From: Diplolepis rosae | Lineage: Eukaryota > Arthropoda > Insecta > Hymenoptera > Diplolepididae | Assembly: GCA_030998225.1 (NCBI GenBank) | Contig: JAPYXD010000753.1 | Coordinates: forward strand, 5,302,001 to 5,366,000 | Reading direction: 5' to 3' | Length of the DNA: 64,000 nucleotides | Shown: positions 42,168-54,300 of the stretch, piece after piece | Layout of the letters: every line of letters starts with the position of its first letter | Numbering within the stretch: the first letter of the stretch is position 1 | Notes under the pieces: generated by a model | Told to the model about the DNA's origin: nothing | What the model saw: the letters and a program-made list of their open reading frames with translations, nothing else | Database searches by the model: none | Translations under genes and position numbers: made by a program

Positions 42168-45079
42168 GACTTTCTTCCTCGTTCGCGGATTTAATTATCA
42201 ATCCTATCTTTTTATTGGCACCTATTTACCGACGACTTTTGTGGAATTGTTTCATCGCTGATAAACAGATTATGGTTTCTCAGAATGCGTAATTTGAAAT
42301 ATCAATAATTAGTTTAAAATAATAATACGTGTAGTAAAAGTATTATTTCATGAATTTGAAAGTTTAAAAATATTGTTTGTATATATAGATAAAAATATAT
42401 ATTGAATTTTATTATTCATCAATCAAGATTAGCAAAAAAGATAATGTATGATAGTTTAAGAACTATTGAATGAGATAAGAAAAATGATTTAGATACATAA
42501 ATTTTTTTTTGATGAACAGAATTTATTGTCTATTTGCAAATGTATTGTGAAGTGTTAATCGTAGATGGCTTGGTGCACTAAATTTAATTCTAATTGCTGA
42601 TTTTTGTGATTAAGAGAGAAGGGTTTTATGTACTTTTTATTTTTGATTTCTCTATTTTTAATGGATTATCAGTTGCATCTACGATGTGTGTGCGGGTCAC
42701 GGATGATGGGCAATAAATTCTGCTGAACTTTCTCATCGCTTTCTGGTGATTTTGTATTCTGGAGGTTCACCTTCGATTTCCTCGTCGAACGTCTCAATCG
42801 TAGATACCGCGATTCTTGTTAGAATTCTCAATGAACGAGAATGCGAAATTCGACAGGTAAAAAGCAGAGCATGTTTTCTACCCTGGAATTTTTTTACAAT
42901 TTTACTTGCTGCTCTCTTCTATTTTCTGCAATTTTACTTACTGTTCCCTTGTATTTTTAAATAAAAGACCTTTTGGCCATTTATTTTTCAGAGTTGGAAT
43001 TTCTAGGAAAATGGACAAGTTGTTATTTTTCTTGGCGTGCTAGGATATACTACTTTTGTTGCTGGACCTTTCTCATCTTTAGAATCCCTAATGACCTGAC
43101 TTTTGAAGAGGGTTTGGTTCCAGGTATTATGAATAAAAATGACACCTGCAAATTAAAATCCGAAAATGGCAACAAATGGTGCCATTTTTTAAAAAAACTA
43201 TTCTCGATTTGACTTCTATTATTGACCCTTTTGAGGGGGTAATCAATTCATTTTTTCAGATCAATAAAAATTCCGAATTTAGAATTCAAATTTTGGTATT
43301 TCAGTTTGAAACGTTTTCATCTTCTGTTTAGAAAAGAAATCATCCATCTTCGGTTCTTTGACCATCAACTCTGCAGGTATGTCCATTACTCAGGTGAAAA
43401 TTCGGCGCTGGAATTCTTTTGTAATAGCTTGTCAGCTCTTCTCTTCTACTTTTAAACTTCTATTTTTCGTCCTGCGTTTTTTCTAGGGAAGCATGAGTCG
43501 ACAATTTTGCAGGCAATGCACTTTGTTTCATTTTAAAGTTTATTTGAATTTTTATCATATGTATTTACTCCCTCAACAAATCAACAAACTACTGAATGAG
43601 TCAGTCCTTTCGAAAAATGACTAGCTAAAAAGATAACTACAAAATTTTTTTCAACATATTTTGTGATATTTTTATTTATTTTACCCTATTATCCATACCC
43701 AAAAAGCTTCTACACATTGTAAAGAACGAAATAAAAAAAAATCATGACAATTGGTTAAAAAAGTAAAAAGTGATTCAAAGTAAAAAAATGTCAAAAAAAT
43801 GCCGAAAAAACTCAAAATTTATAGTTTAAAAATACATAAAGGTGCTGGAATTAAAAAAAAAACTAAAACCTTTCTAAATAAAGGAACTAACCATAAACAA
43901 AAATTATATGGGAGGTCTAAACTTAAGAATAATAAAAATAAAAATATAAAAGGTGGCGGATCTTCTTAAGGCCATGGATCAATCGGACCACGTGACTAAA
44001 TTATACATTTATTCGTTCATGTAAGATAACTTTTTTAATTTACAATGTATCTTTCTGATAATTTGGGAATTGTAATAAAAAATAATAAAGCACGTCTGTT
44101 AACTTCTTTTTAGTAAAAATTTTGAAAAAAATTCGAAAACTTATCGACAATTACAGTTAACTGTAAAATTTTTTGCAAAATTTTCACTCATACAAAGTTG
44201 ACAGACGTTCTCTATCGTGTTCTGTAGTATTTTCCAATTTTTCAGGAAGATATTTTGTAAAAGAAAAAAGTTATGTTACACGAACTTTTACAGGAATTTC
44301 GAGCCAAATTTAAAAAAATGATGCGATTCTAATAAATCACGGTTCATTTTTTTAGGAAAAAGATTCTCTATAACTTGATCGTTTCCAATTTTTGAAAATG
44401 AATTCTTTATTGGCTGAAATTAAAAAAAAACAATTTTTCAAAACAAAATTTTTATAAACAAATTGCTGTATTTGATAATTACTAATGCAATTTCAGAAAT
44501 AGGAAACGGTCATATTGTAAAGAATCTTTTTCCTAAAAAAATGAACCGTGATTTATTAGAATCGCATCATTTTTAAAAATTTGACTCGAAGCGATAAGAA
44601 AATAAGTTTGGGCAAAAATAAAATTTATTAATAAAATTATTTTTTTGTGTTTCCAATTTTTTTCATGAAAAATAATCTTTTTTCTTTCAAATTAGCCCTT
44701 CAATAATAATATTGCTATTCTTGAAAGCAAAATTATCTATTTTTGCCTGAGGTCTAATTTTCGTGAACGAACTACCTTGTAGATAAGAAGAGGGGTCTTT
44801 ATTTTTTCATAAAAATCTGAAAGTGTATGGCTTTTTGGTATTTTTTTTTATCTCTCGTCCTTTTGGGCATTTAACAATTTTTTTCGGTTTTGGATAAATT
44901 AGGAGAGAAATGATTAGTTGAGATGTTGAGGGGTGGGAAGCAGGTAAGAAAATTTGAAAAGGGTCGTGGAAGAAATGAATAGATGAAATAAATTGGAGGT
45001 GGTTGAAAGTTTGAGAGAGAGGGAAAAAGAGGAGAATGAATATATAAGTCATCTGGGTGCAGAACATCTATGTACTCTT
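42168..45079. other. intergenic with fold-back repeats; no supported gene
   Basis: 42168-43400 holds short hydrophobic frames with splice-like edges that were not assignable. 43790-43965 matches the arms of the repeat at 59890-60630. At 43972-44050 the text AAGGCCATGGATCAATCGGA then CCACGTGACTAAATTATACA is a copy of a dispersed repeat also seen near 22110 and 6022. 44300-44592 is a palindrome (listed separately). Confidence 0.45.
44300..44592. repeat. 293-bp palindrome
   Basis: The left arm AAAAAAATGATGCGATTCTA, ATAAATCACGGTTCATTTTT, GGAAAAAGATTCT is mirrored on the right (AGAATCTTTTTCC, AAAAATGAACCGTGATTTAT, TAGAATCGCATCATTTTT). The arms are about 95 bp and nearly identical, with an AT-rich spacer. 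Confidence 0.8.
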
Positions 45080-45323
45080 TCTTTAAACCTGGTCAGGTGT
45101 GCACCTTTCCTTCGTGGATCCTTGCTCCTCTTTCTCCGCCCCCTCCTCCCGGAGGATCACAACTTCAAGTTCGCGATCGCGTTCTCTGAACCGTAACGAA
45201 AGTGCCGTGCAATATCAGTGAATTGTTTTAACCAAATGTTTCATTTAAAGTGAGCAACGAAGATTTTCTCTTCGAATGTGATGAACCAGAAACCGGAAGT
45301 TTGGCGGAACTGATCTGCAGACG
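45080..45323 (+). promoter_or_regulatory. probable promoter and 5' UTR of the Gln/Asn-rich gene
   Basis: A locally GC-rich block (CTCCGCCCCCTCCTCCCGG near 45135, GCGATCGCG near 45174) precedes AATATCAGTGAA, whose TCAGT (45215-45219) matches the insect initiator. The first coding ATG is 105 bp further on at 45324. No TATA box was seen. The placement is inference from composition and motif. Confidence 0.4.
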
Positions 45324-48300
45324 ATGGATTTTCGACTCGTAAGATCTGCAAACATCAATTTTCATTTTAATTTCCTAATTCCCATTTTTAAAAACAATTC
45401 ATTAAATTACATCAAAGATCAAATATTACTTTTTATTCAAAAATTCATGTAAATAAATATTAAATAAATTATGTAAATAAATAAAAAGTATTCACGAGAA
45501 AGAATTTCTCGTACGAAATAAAAATTGGAACTAAGGTCCAAATTTGAATGGAGAAATTATTTTTGTGGATTGTGAAGTGATTTGCGATTAATTTTGTCTG
45601 ATTATGAATGAAAGTGAGGAATAAAATGCGATAAATAATTAGATTTTGATCGAAGAGAGTAAAAGCTATGACTGCGAAATTTTTGAGTACATCTATTAAT
45701 TATCTAGTCTGAGGGAAATTCCGACCGTGACCCGAATCTTCCAGTTTGTGTATTATCACGTGACTTGTAATCATTTTCTTACAATTCTTTGCGGATCTAT
45801 TGTCTTCCTCCCTCTCAATTTATTTTACGATTCTCTCCCAACTCCGTTAGGCGACCTCTTAAACACAAGGTAGTGCCCTTTCATCTGGTTTCCCTCGCGT
45901 GAGAATTTTCTGATTAAAATCGCCATAGAAAGCGAGAGATCCCATAATTCGAGCACTTAACACGTTTGATGAATCTAGTCTCTCCCCACTCCAGAGTCTG
46001 TACCACACGCAATATCGGCATGAATATTATATAATTTAATAACAGCCTCTTTAACCTTCAATTAAAACTTACAACTTGCTTGATTATTATTTAATTTTAA
46101 CTTTACGTTGCAATGAGAAACTGTGTAACAATATATGTTTTTTTAATAATGATAATTATAAAAAATATTAGGAATCTAAGGAAAATCGAAGTGCAATGGT
46201 AATTATTCCTAGCGAAGTGGAAATTTTTCGCAGTCAAAATACTAAAGAATCGAAAAATGATATGAAACTTTAGTGTAGGTTATAGTAAAGTTCGATACAA
46301 TCTATAGTAAATTATAATATAGTTCATCTAAAATTCAGTATTTCACTGTGAAAAATTCTCGCTATGACATATTTTTCCCTAAATTGAATCATAGTTTAAT
46401 AGAAATTGTAAACTTGAGGTTCTCTGTGTACTTTTTAAATTTTTAAATTTCATTTTCGATGGATTATCTACAAAAATGTGCAGTTCAGATTTATTTTTTA
46501 TTAACGTACATAATAAAGTACAATAGATTACAATATACTATAATAATGGATAAATTAATTTTTTCGAGAAATATGTAATAACATTAAATTTTGTAAAACT
46601 GGTTAAATTTCATATAGCAAAGATTTCAGTTCTCTGTGGATTCTATTGAAAATTTCTATAATTTTTAGCAAGTTTTACGAAAAAGTGCAAATGCCTTTTG
46701 AAAATGTTCGCAAGTTGTGGAAAATAAGTCTAACCGTGAAACTGCAATTTTCAATCAGAATTGGAATACTTTTAACAAATTGGACAATTGATTAGAAATG
46801 TTAACGAAAGAGTAAAATTGCTAGTTTATTGTATTTTATTGTGAAAACACATTCCCATCAAGGTGAATAAAATAACATATTTATCTACTTTCATAATGTA
46901 ATTTAAACTTTGATATTTGCATTTTGATTCTTTGCCATGGAAGAAAAATATCTTTTGAATAAAGCGAGAAAGCGAGTTATCCTCTTAATTTAATTATGAT
47001 TAAGTAAATTCAATTTCGTATGTGAGAAAACAAGAATGTCTTCTTTCCTAGAAAGATACATTGTTTAGTAAAAAAAAAATGGAAAAGGTTGATGAGGTCA
47101 GACATTTAAGAGATTAGATTTGATCTAATTTGAGTGAGAATGAAGTTGTTTTAATATAAAGAAAAGAAAAAGTAAAGTGATTTGTTTTAATTTAACAGCT
47201 GTAATTAAAAGCATCAAAAGACCTTGAATACTCTAATTATAAAATAACCAACTCAGGAAAACTTAAAATTTTCTCATCAGTCAATAAGAAAAAACTTAAA
47301 TTTTGAAAATCAGATGAATAGAAATAGTATCAGAATTACGCGTACTAGAAATGCAGCAAATCGACACAAAAAAGAAATTCCATTAAAAATTCATAACACT
47401 TGCACGAGATTTTGATAATTGTAAATTTTCAGAAACCCGTGAAAAATTGTCTAGAAAAAATTTATCAACTGTTCATCAATACTTCAGGATCTCTGAGCAG
47501 TTTATGGATTTTTTGCTATTATTTCTTAAAAGTAGACCATCCTTTGGAGAAATTTTATAAAAATTTACGATTTTTAAAACTGTTCAAAAGAGCTGACCAG
47601 TTTACGAAATTTTAACAGAATATTTTTCTCCGTGTGAGAAGCAAAGGAGGATGAATGATTTCTCTCGACTCGTCGAGTAACATATCAAAGTTCAGCATCC
47701 CGAATACGCTGGACCAGGAACATCTCTTGGGATGTTACAGGCCGATTATCGTAATCCGCGCAGCCCACTTACCTACATTAGTTGTGAATCGTTTCACGAG
47801 AAGCACTTTAACAGTGTCTTCAAGTTGTTTGCACACACCCACACACATATTCTTATAAACGCACAAAGGTACATAAAACTCACACTATAATCTGCACAAT
47901 CACATCACACAAATGCATCTACACGTCGTGGTTTTGTCTCGTTTCTGAGCCACACACTCATAGGTTGGTAAACCCACGTTCTAGAAATAGAAGTGCGGTA
48001 GTAAAAGTTGCGGAAAATTCAAGAGGCAAATAACATCATCAGAAAGATCTACGATCGAAACTTTGATTTGAGATAACAGTATTTTAAAAGCCTAATTTCT
48101 TCCTGGTTTTATACATTCTCATCACATGAAAAGATATTCGATTTGTATAAGATCCGAAATTTACGTTTTTTAACAAGAATTTTTGGTATTTTTGAACACA
48201 GTTTGGAAAAATATTAGAAAAGGTAGAGTATTTTAAAAATTGACAAAAATCAATAATCAAATTCCATTTTTCAGTCAAACTATCCAAGATGCAAAAAAAC

Positions 48301-51300
48301 GTTAGGATGCAAAATTTATTTTTTAATTTTTTTTAAATACTCAAACATTTTTACTTAAGATGTATATTTATCGATTCTATTTTGGGAAATATTTAAATTT
48401 AAAGAATTTAAAATCTTTCTGTGGAAAAAGAACTCAACAAACGAATTTATAAAAATGTTACTGAAAATAAAAAATTCCATTTTTTAACCAAAACATGTAA
48501 GATGCGAAAAAGTAAGAGAATAAATAAAATAAATTTTCTATTTATTCATGTTTTTTATTAGATGGATGTTTTTTGTTTCAATTTAAAAGATACAATTGAA
48601 AATCAAAAATTTTTTACTTAAAAGAGGTCTTAAAATTTGTATTAACATATTTTTTCATAAGATGGATATTTTCTGTTTCAATTAGAAAATTGCCACTAGA
48701 AATAAAAAAATCCTATTTTTCAGTTAAATATGCGAGATAAGAATGAAACTTCCGCGCAAAAAATATTTACGTACTTATAAAAGATTTGAAAATATTGATT
48801 TAAACATTTTTTTATGAGATGTATATTTTTCGTTTTAATTGAACAAAAAAAATTGGAAATCGAAGTCCTATTTTTTAGCTAAACTAAATGAGATATAAAA
48901 AATGTCAGAATAAAAATTGTTTATAAATTTTCATCAACGCCTTGTTAGATAAGATCTATATTTTTCATTTTGATTTAATTTTTTTTAAATGCCACTGAAT
49001 ATCCAAAATTCTATTTTTTCCTGTAAATTGCGCGTCCCACTTCCTTCATTTCGATTACAAATATCGAGCGTGAATGTATTCCTCAAACTGGAAGTAACTT
49101 CGAGAAAATAAAATTCATATAAACATTATTAAATAAATTTACTTGCGTTATAGTAATAAATTATGAAGAATAAAGTTGAATTACTTAATCACGTAAATTC
49201 AAAAGCTCTCTTTCTAATAAGAATTAGGAAAAGGAAGTATAGTAAAGATTATATATTTTTTAGAATTGAAAATATTACTTTTTCTTTTTGCTTTCTAGTC
49301 AATGAGACATTTTACTTCTTTAGTTTGTCTTTTCTTGATCATCACTTATTCACTTTCTACTTTAAATACCCTGTTCTAAGATAACTCGACCATCCGTAAA
49401 ATGACTCAGCACATTAAAGTTATAACTATGCTGTGCGAATTATTCCTATAAGTATACTGTGGACGTACATTGTTACTGAGGCTTATTGTATTATGTGAAT
49501 GCTGATCATGAACTGTCTGGCGCTTGTTAAGCTTGTTTAGTTCTCTACGCACAATAGGAATGCGGCAGTAGTAAATACAATTTATTCAATGGCACGTAAA
49601 TGGCACGTGACGTTTACAAGACTCGAGATTATGAATCCAACTTTTTACCGAGACTCACTATTATTAATAAACATTTTATCGTGAACTACCTAGAACCTGT
49701 CTAGAAAATAGCTGGAATAAATCTAAGAACTATCTAGTATCTAGCTAGTAAATGCTATTCGCATTAATAAACATATTATCTTAAACTGCATACAACCTGT
49801 CCAGAAAGTGACTTGGATATAGAAAAAAACTATCTAGTTTCTATATAAAAATATGACTAGAAACTATTCAGTAACTATCTAGTAATAAAATATTCAACGA
49901 ATCCAGAAACTAGTTAGTTTATACCTTAAATTTGTATTAAACATATCCAGAATCTATCTGAAAACTATATAGGTAGATATTTGTTCTATCTAGATGAAGA
50001 TTTTATTATGAAGATTGAACTTCTTGAAATACACCTTTATATTCAGGTGTAGAGAACATTTGTGGTTCCTGCGGTTTTCTTGTCATTTAATCTAGAAATC
50101 AATTACCCTTGCAACGCTTGAGAACTCTTACATTATTCTGCCTTGAAAATTAAATAGGAATGCCCAACCCAAACCATTTTAACTCGAGTTATACTACATA
50201 ACAACTGCTTAAAGAACTTTCCGGATAAGTGTTTCTTTTCACTAGATAATTTAAAACTACTGGTGCAGGTAATTGTCACTAATAAATGCAGTTATGAATC
50301 TACTTATTTCATCTGAAAAGTTAAAAGTACAAATATTTTAAATTCATTTGAGATTCAGGAATAGATTATACTTGGATAATACACAATTAAGTTGTATAAT
50401 TAAACTAAAATAAATCATGAATTAAAAAAAAAAAGTAATCAAGATTAAAATAAAAAATTAAAGATTAATGAGTATCCAAGAATTAATTAAAAGTAGTGTA
50501 AGTTTTAGTCACCCTCAAGTTTAATAAAATGGTACTTTGTTGGAAAAAATTGGATTTAGGATCTAAAAATAATTAAGTCGATTTAATCAGACGTTTCGAA
50601 TCAGATCGGAGCCCTCATCAGTGGTATTTATTAAAATCTATAAAATACAAAAAAAGGTGATGCTAATTTCACATTTTTAGCAATAACTATAGTACTTAAA
50701 CATATAATACAAAAAACAAGTACTTGATATGTTAAATTAAATTTCTAAGTGAAAATGGAAGGTTCGAATATTCGATCAGAACATCACTTAGAAATTTAAT
50801 TTAACTTTTCAAGTACTCGTTTTTTGTATTATATGTTTAAGTACTATAGTTATTCCTAAAAATGTAAAATTAGCGCCGAAATTAGCCGAAATGTCTGATT
50901 AAGGAATTTCATCACCTTTGAGCCTCCAAAAATAGTGTCATTTTTATGATTTATTTTCAAGTTAGATAAAAAAACGTAAAGCAATTTAAATTTATAGAGT
51001 TTATGAACTAATATTTTAAATTTATAAAAAAATTTGTTCGTCAAGAAGTGCAAAATGGCTGTTGAGTATTGCCGTGTCCAAAAAAAAAATTTTTTCGGAG
51101 GTCGTCCGCGTCAAGAAATTCTAATAATTGAGATTTGCACCTGGAACAAAGAAACAAATTTGTTCCTAATGTTTATAAGATTGCCCAGTGAAGTACCCAA
51201 GATTTTTGGAGAAGGAGATGTCGGACGCCTGTGTAGCTCAGTGGTTAGAGCAGTCGACCGGCAATCGAAAGACCTGGGCTCGAATCCCAGCGCAGTCGAA

Positions 51301-54300
51301 AGCGTCATTTTTTCCACAGAAAGATTTTCAAATTCTTTAAATATTGAATTTATTTGCATTATTTGCGATATAAGAGTTTGAAATTGTCTACGAGGACACC
51401 TGTCAGCAACGTATCCTATCTGATACGCAACTAGTGATCCTCCGATAATGTAGGCAGTGACAAAAATTTCAAACTCAACTAATTAATTTGAAATCATTTA
51501 CAGCCGCAAGGCTGAGCCACTAGGCGATATAAGGAGATCTTCCTGTGGAGAAGGAGATGTCGGACGCCTGTCTAGCTCAGTGGTTAGAGCAGTCGACCGG
51601 CAATCGAAAGACCTGGGCTCGAATCCCAGCGCAGTCGAAAGCGTCATTTTTTCCACAGAAAGATTTTCAAATTCTTTAAATATTGAATTTATTTGCATTA
51701 TTTGCGATATAAGAGTTTGAAATTGTCTACGAGGACACCTGTCGGCAACGTATCCTATCTGATACGCGACTAGTGATCCTCCGATAATGTAGGCAGTGAC
51801 AAAAATTTCAAACTCATCTAATTAATTATAAAAAAATATCCATTTTTGCAAAAATGGTGAGCATTTGAATGTAACTCGATTTTCACCCAAAAAAGTGACC
51901 TTAATTTGTTAAAGAAATTAAGAATTGTCAACCAATCTTAAAAATCGTAGGTGCTACACTAGATAGTTAAATAATCTTTTATTTAAAACAAAATTCATGT
52001 CAATTGGTTGAAAATTGTTGAAATGGCGTGTGTTGCCGATTTGAAAAAGTCAGTTTCGAGAAAAACTTTATTTTAAGGTTTTTTTTTGCATAATTTATTA
52101 AATAATTAAATTAATTTTATTATTATTACAATTATTACAATTACAAAAATAAAATAATTTTATTTTATTATTTAATCTTTATTTATTATTAAATTAATTA
52201 AATAATTAAAAATATCCCTGGACTCAAACAAAACCAAATTCATTTAAAAACTCTTATTTATTAATTATGAGCATTTTCTAATTCTCTTCCAGGGGCTGTC
52301 GCTGTTGCTCTTGCTCACTTTCTTCTCTAGCACAAAATCCAAGAACATCAGGGATGGCCCGAATCTTCAACAGAGGCATAACAAAAGGGCCATTCCTAGT
52401 GAATTTCTGCAGCCTCCAGCTCCAGTTGGAAGATTTTTAAGAGGTCTTCCACCTACTGATTTGGAGCCTCCACCCCCACCTCCTCCTCCTCCATCATCAA
52501 TTAGAAATGGAAGGTATATAGCTGATGATGTTCCTCCAGAAAATCGTCCCTCCAGAGGATATTTTTCCAGATTACTAGGTTGGCTGAATCCTTGGTCTGA
52601 AAGTGGTGGCCTTGAACCACCTCCTCAAAGTTTCAATCCAAATACAGGGTAAGTGTTAGTTTTATCCACGGGGTAAACCACTGTTGTAATCTGATGTATA
52701 CTTTTTCATGGAATCTCATGTATTCTTGTGTAATTCCTGGGAATCTTGTATGTAGTACTGATTAATTACGTTTTATATTTGTAACCTCATGTAATCCCTT
52801 GTAATTACAGTCGGTTTTGTGCAAATTCTTGTAATTCCTGGAAATTCCATGTATTCTATGTAATCTCGAGTAATCCCTGTCGATATTGTGTGATCTTGTG
52901 CCATCCTTTGTTGACTCTGATAATTTTGTGTAATCATTGTAATCCCTCTAATCATGTGTAATCGTTAGTAATACTTGAAAATCCTATATAATCTGTGGAA
53001 TCACAGGTAATCGCGTCGAGTCTCTTTTGATTTCTCATGTAATATTTGTAATCCTAAATAGACCGATGCAATTTTAAGTTATCTTGTGTCAAACTTTGAT
53101 GACCTTTAAAATCTCGTGTAATTCCGTGTAAACGCTCTTATTTCGTGTAGTCCCTTGTAACATTTTGAAAATCCATGTAATCTATGTAACCTTGTTTAAT
53201 ATTTGGTAATTGCTAAAAATCCTATGTACTCGAGTGTAATTCCAAGTTCCCTTTTAAATTCCCATGCAATCTATGTAATCCCATATAGTTCCCTGTAATC
53301 TCGAATAATTATTTAATTTTGTAATCTAGTGTACACGAAAAATAAAAATGGTTTACCCCTCCGTTTCATCATAGATTTTAATTTTTTCTGGAAATAATAG
53401 AGGAACATAAAAACTTTTATTTTAGACGCACATCAGATCAAGCATTGACCAAGAATGTACCATTTCAACCTGAAAGAAGCTGTAATCCTTGCAACGATGT
53501 TCCCTGGATCCCAATTCGAGGACTTGTTGATGGCCCTTTTCATCGTCAACCGCAGAATTTTAATTTCAATTTCAGAGATGGATACTACGCCCCCTCACCC
53601 TCCCATGAAATTCGCGAACCAGATTTCGCTTATCCCCTTCTTCAAAATCCCTACCCTGAACCAATAATGGGGAACCATCCAATTCCAAATCCTCATATAT
53701 ACCCAGGAGCAATGCCTCCATTATATAGGGCTGAGCCCTTCAGTACTCCAGGAAATGGTCCCTTGTCAGGAAGTCAGCAAGTTCCTGGGTCAGATTTTTA
53801 TAGAAAGGAGTCGAGTAATTTTGATTCTTCTTTGGACAGTAGAGGGTCAAGTACTAATATTCAGGAATCTGTTCATATTCAAGAAAACATTAATCAAGAG
53901 ATCCAAAATCAGGGAAATCAAGGTCAAAGTATTCAAGGTCAGGGGAATCAAGATCAAGAGATTCATGGTCAAGGGAATCAAGATCAAGAGATTCAAGGCC
54001 AGGGGAACAAAGATCAGAGTTATCAAATACTTCACAGTCAAGAGATCCAAGGTCACGAAACACAGAATCAAGATTTCCAGCATCAACACAGTCAGAATCA
54101 AGGACTGCAATATCAAGAAGGTCAGAATCAAGGTATTCGAAATCCACAAAGCCAAAATCAAGAAATTCAAATTCAAGAAGGGATTCAACTTCAAAACAAC
54201 CGAGGTCAAGGGAGTCAATCTCAGTTGTCTCAAGGGAGTCAAGCTCAATTGTCTCAAGGTCAAGAATTTCAGTTCCAAGGAAACCAAAATCAAGGGATCC

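Larger units (their letters stand above)
45339..52292. other. intron 1 of the Gln/Asn-rich gene (6.95 kb)
   Basis: Mostly AT-rich. 45720-46010 and 47640-47990 are less repetitive and GC-richer; the first has a CACGTG E-box near 45760 and the second a CA-rich tract. They are the best places to look for enhancers. 48111-49010 is a diverged copy of the 1.06-kb repeat. 49640-50000 is a degenerate minisatellite of CTAGAAACTATCTAG words. A palindrome and two SINE copies are listed separately. Confidence 0.5.

Noticed and set aside
42744..43212. Hydrophobic frames with splice-like edges (for example VVIFLGVLGYTTFVAG)
   Set aside because: Frames conflict, stops intervene, and no transporter or channel motif could be confirmed.
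51227..51637. Two functional tRNA genes
   Set aside because: C at position 33, a mismatched anticodon stem and attached non-tRNA bodies fit SINE heads better.
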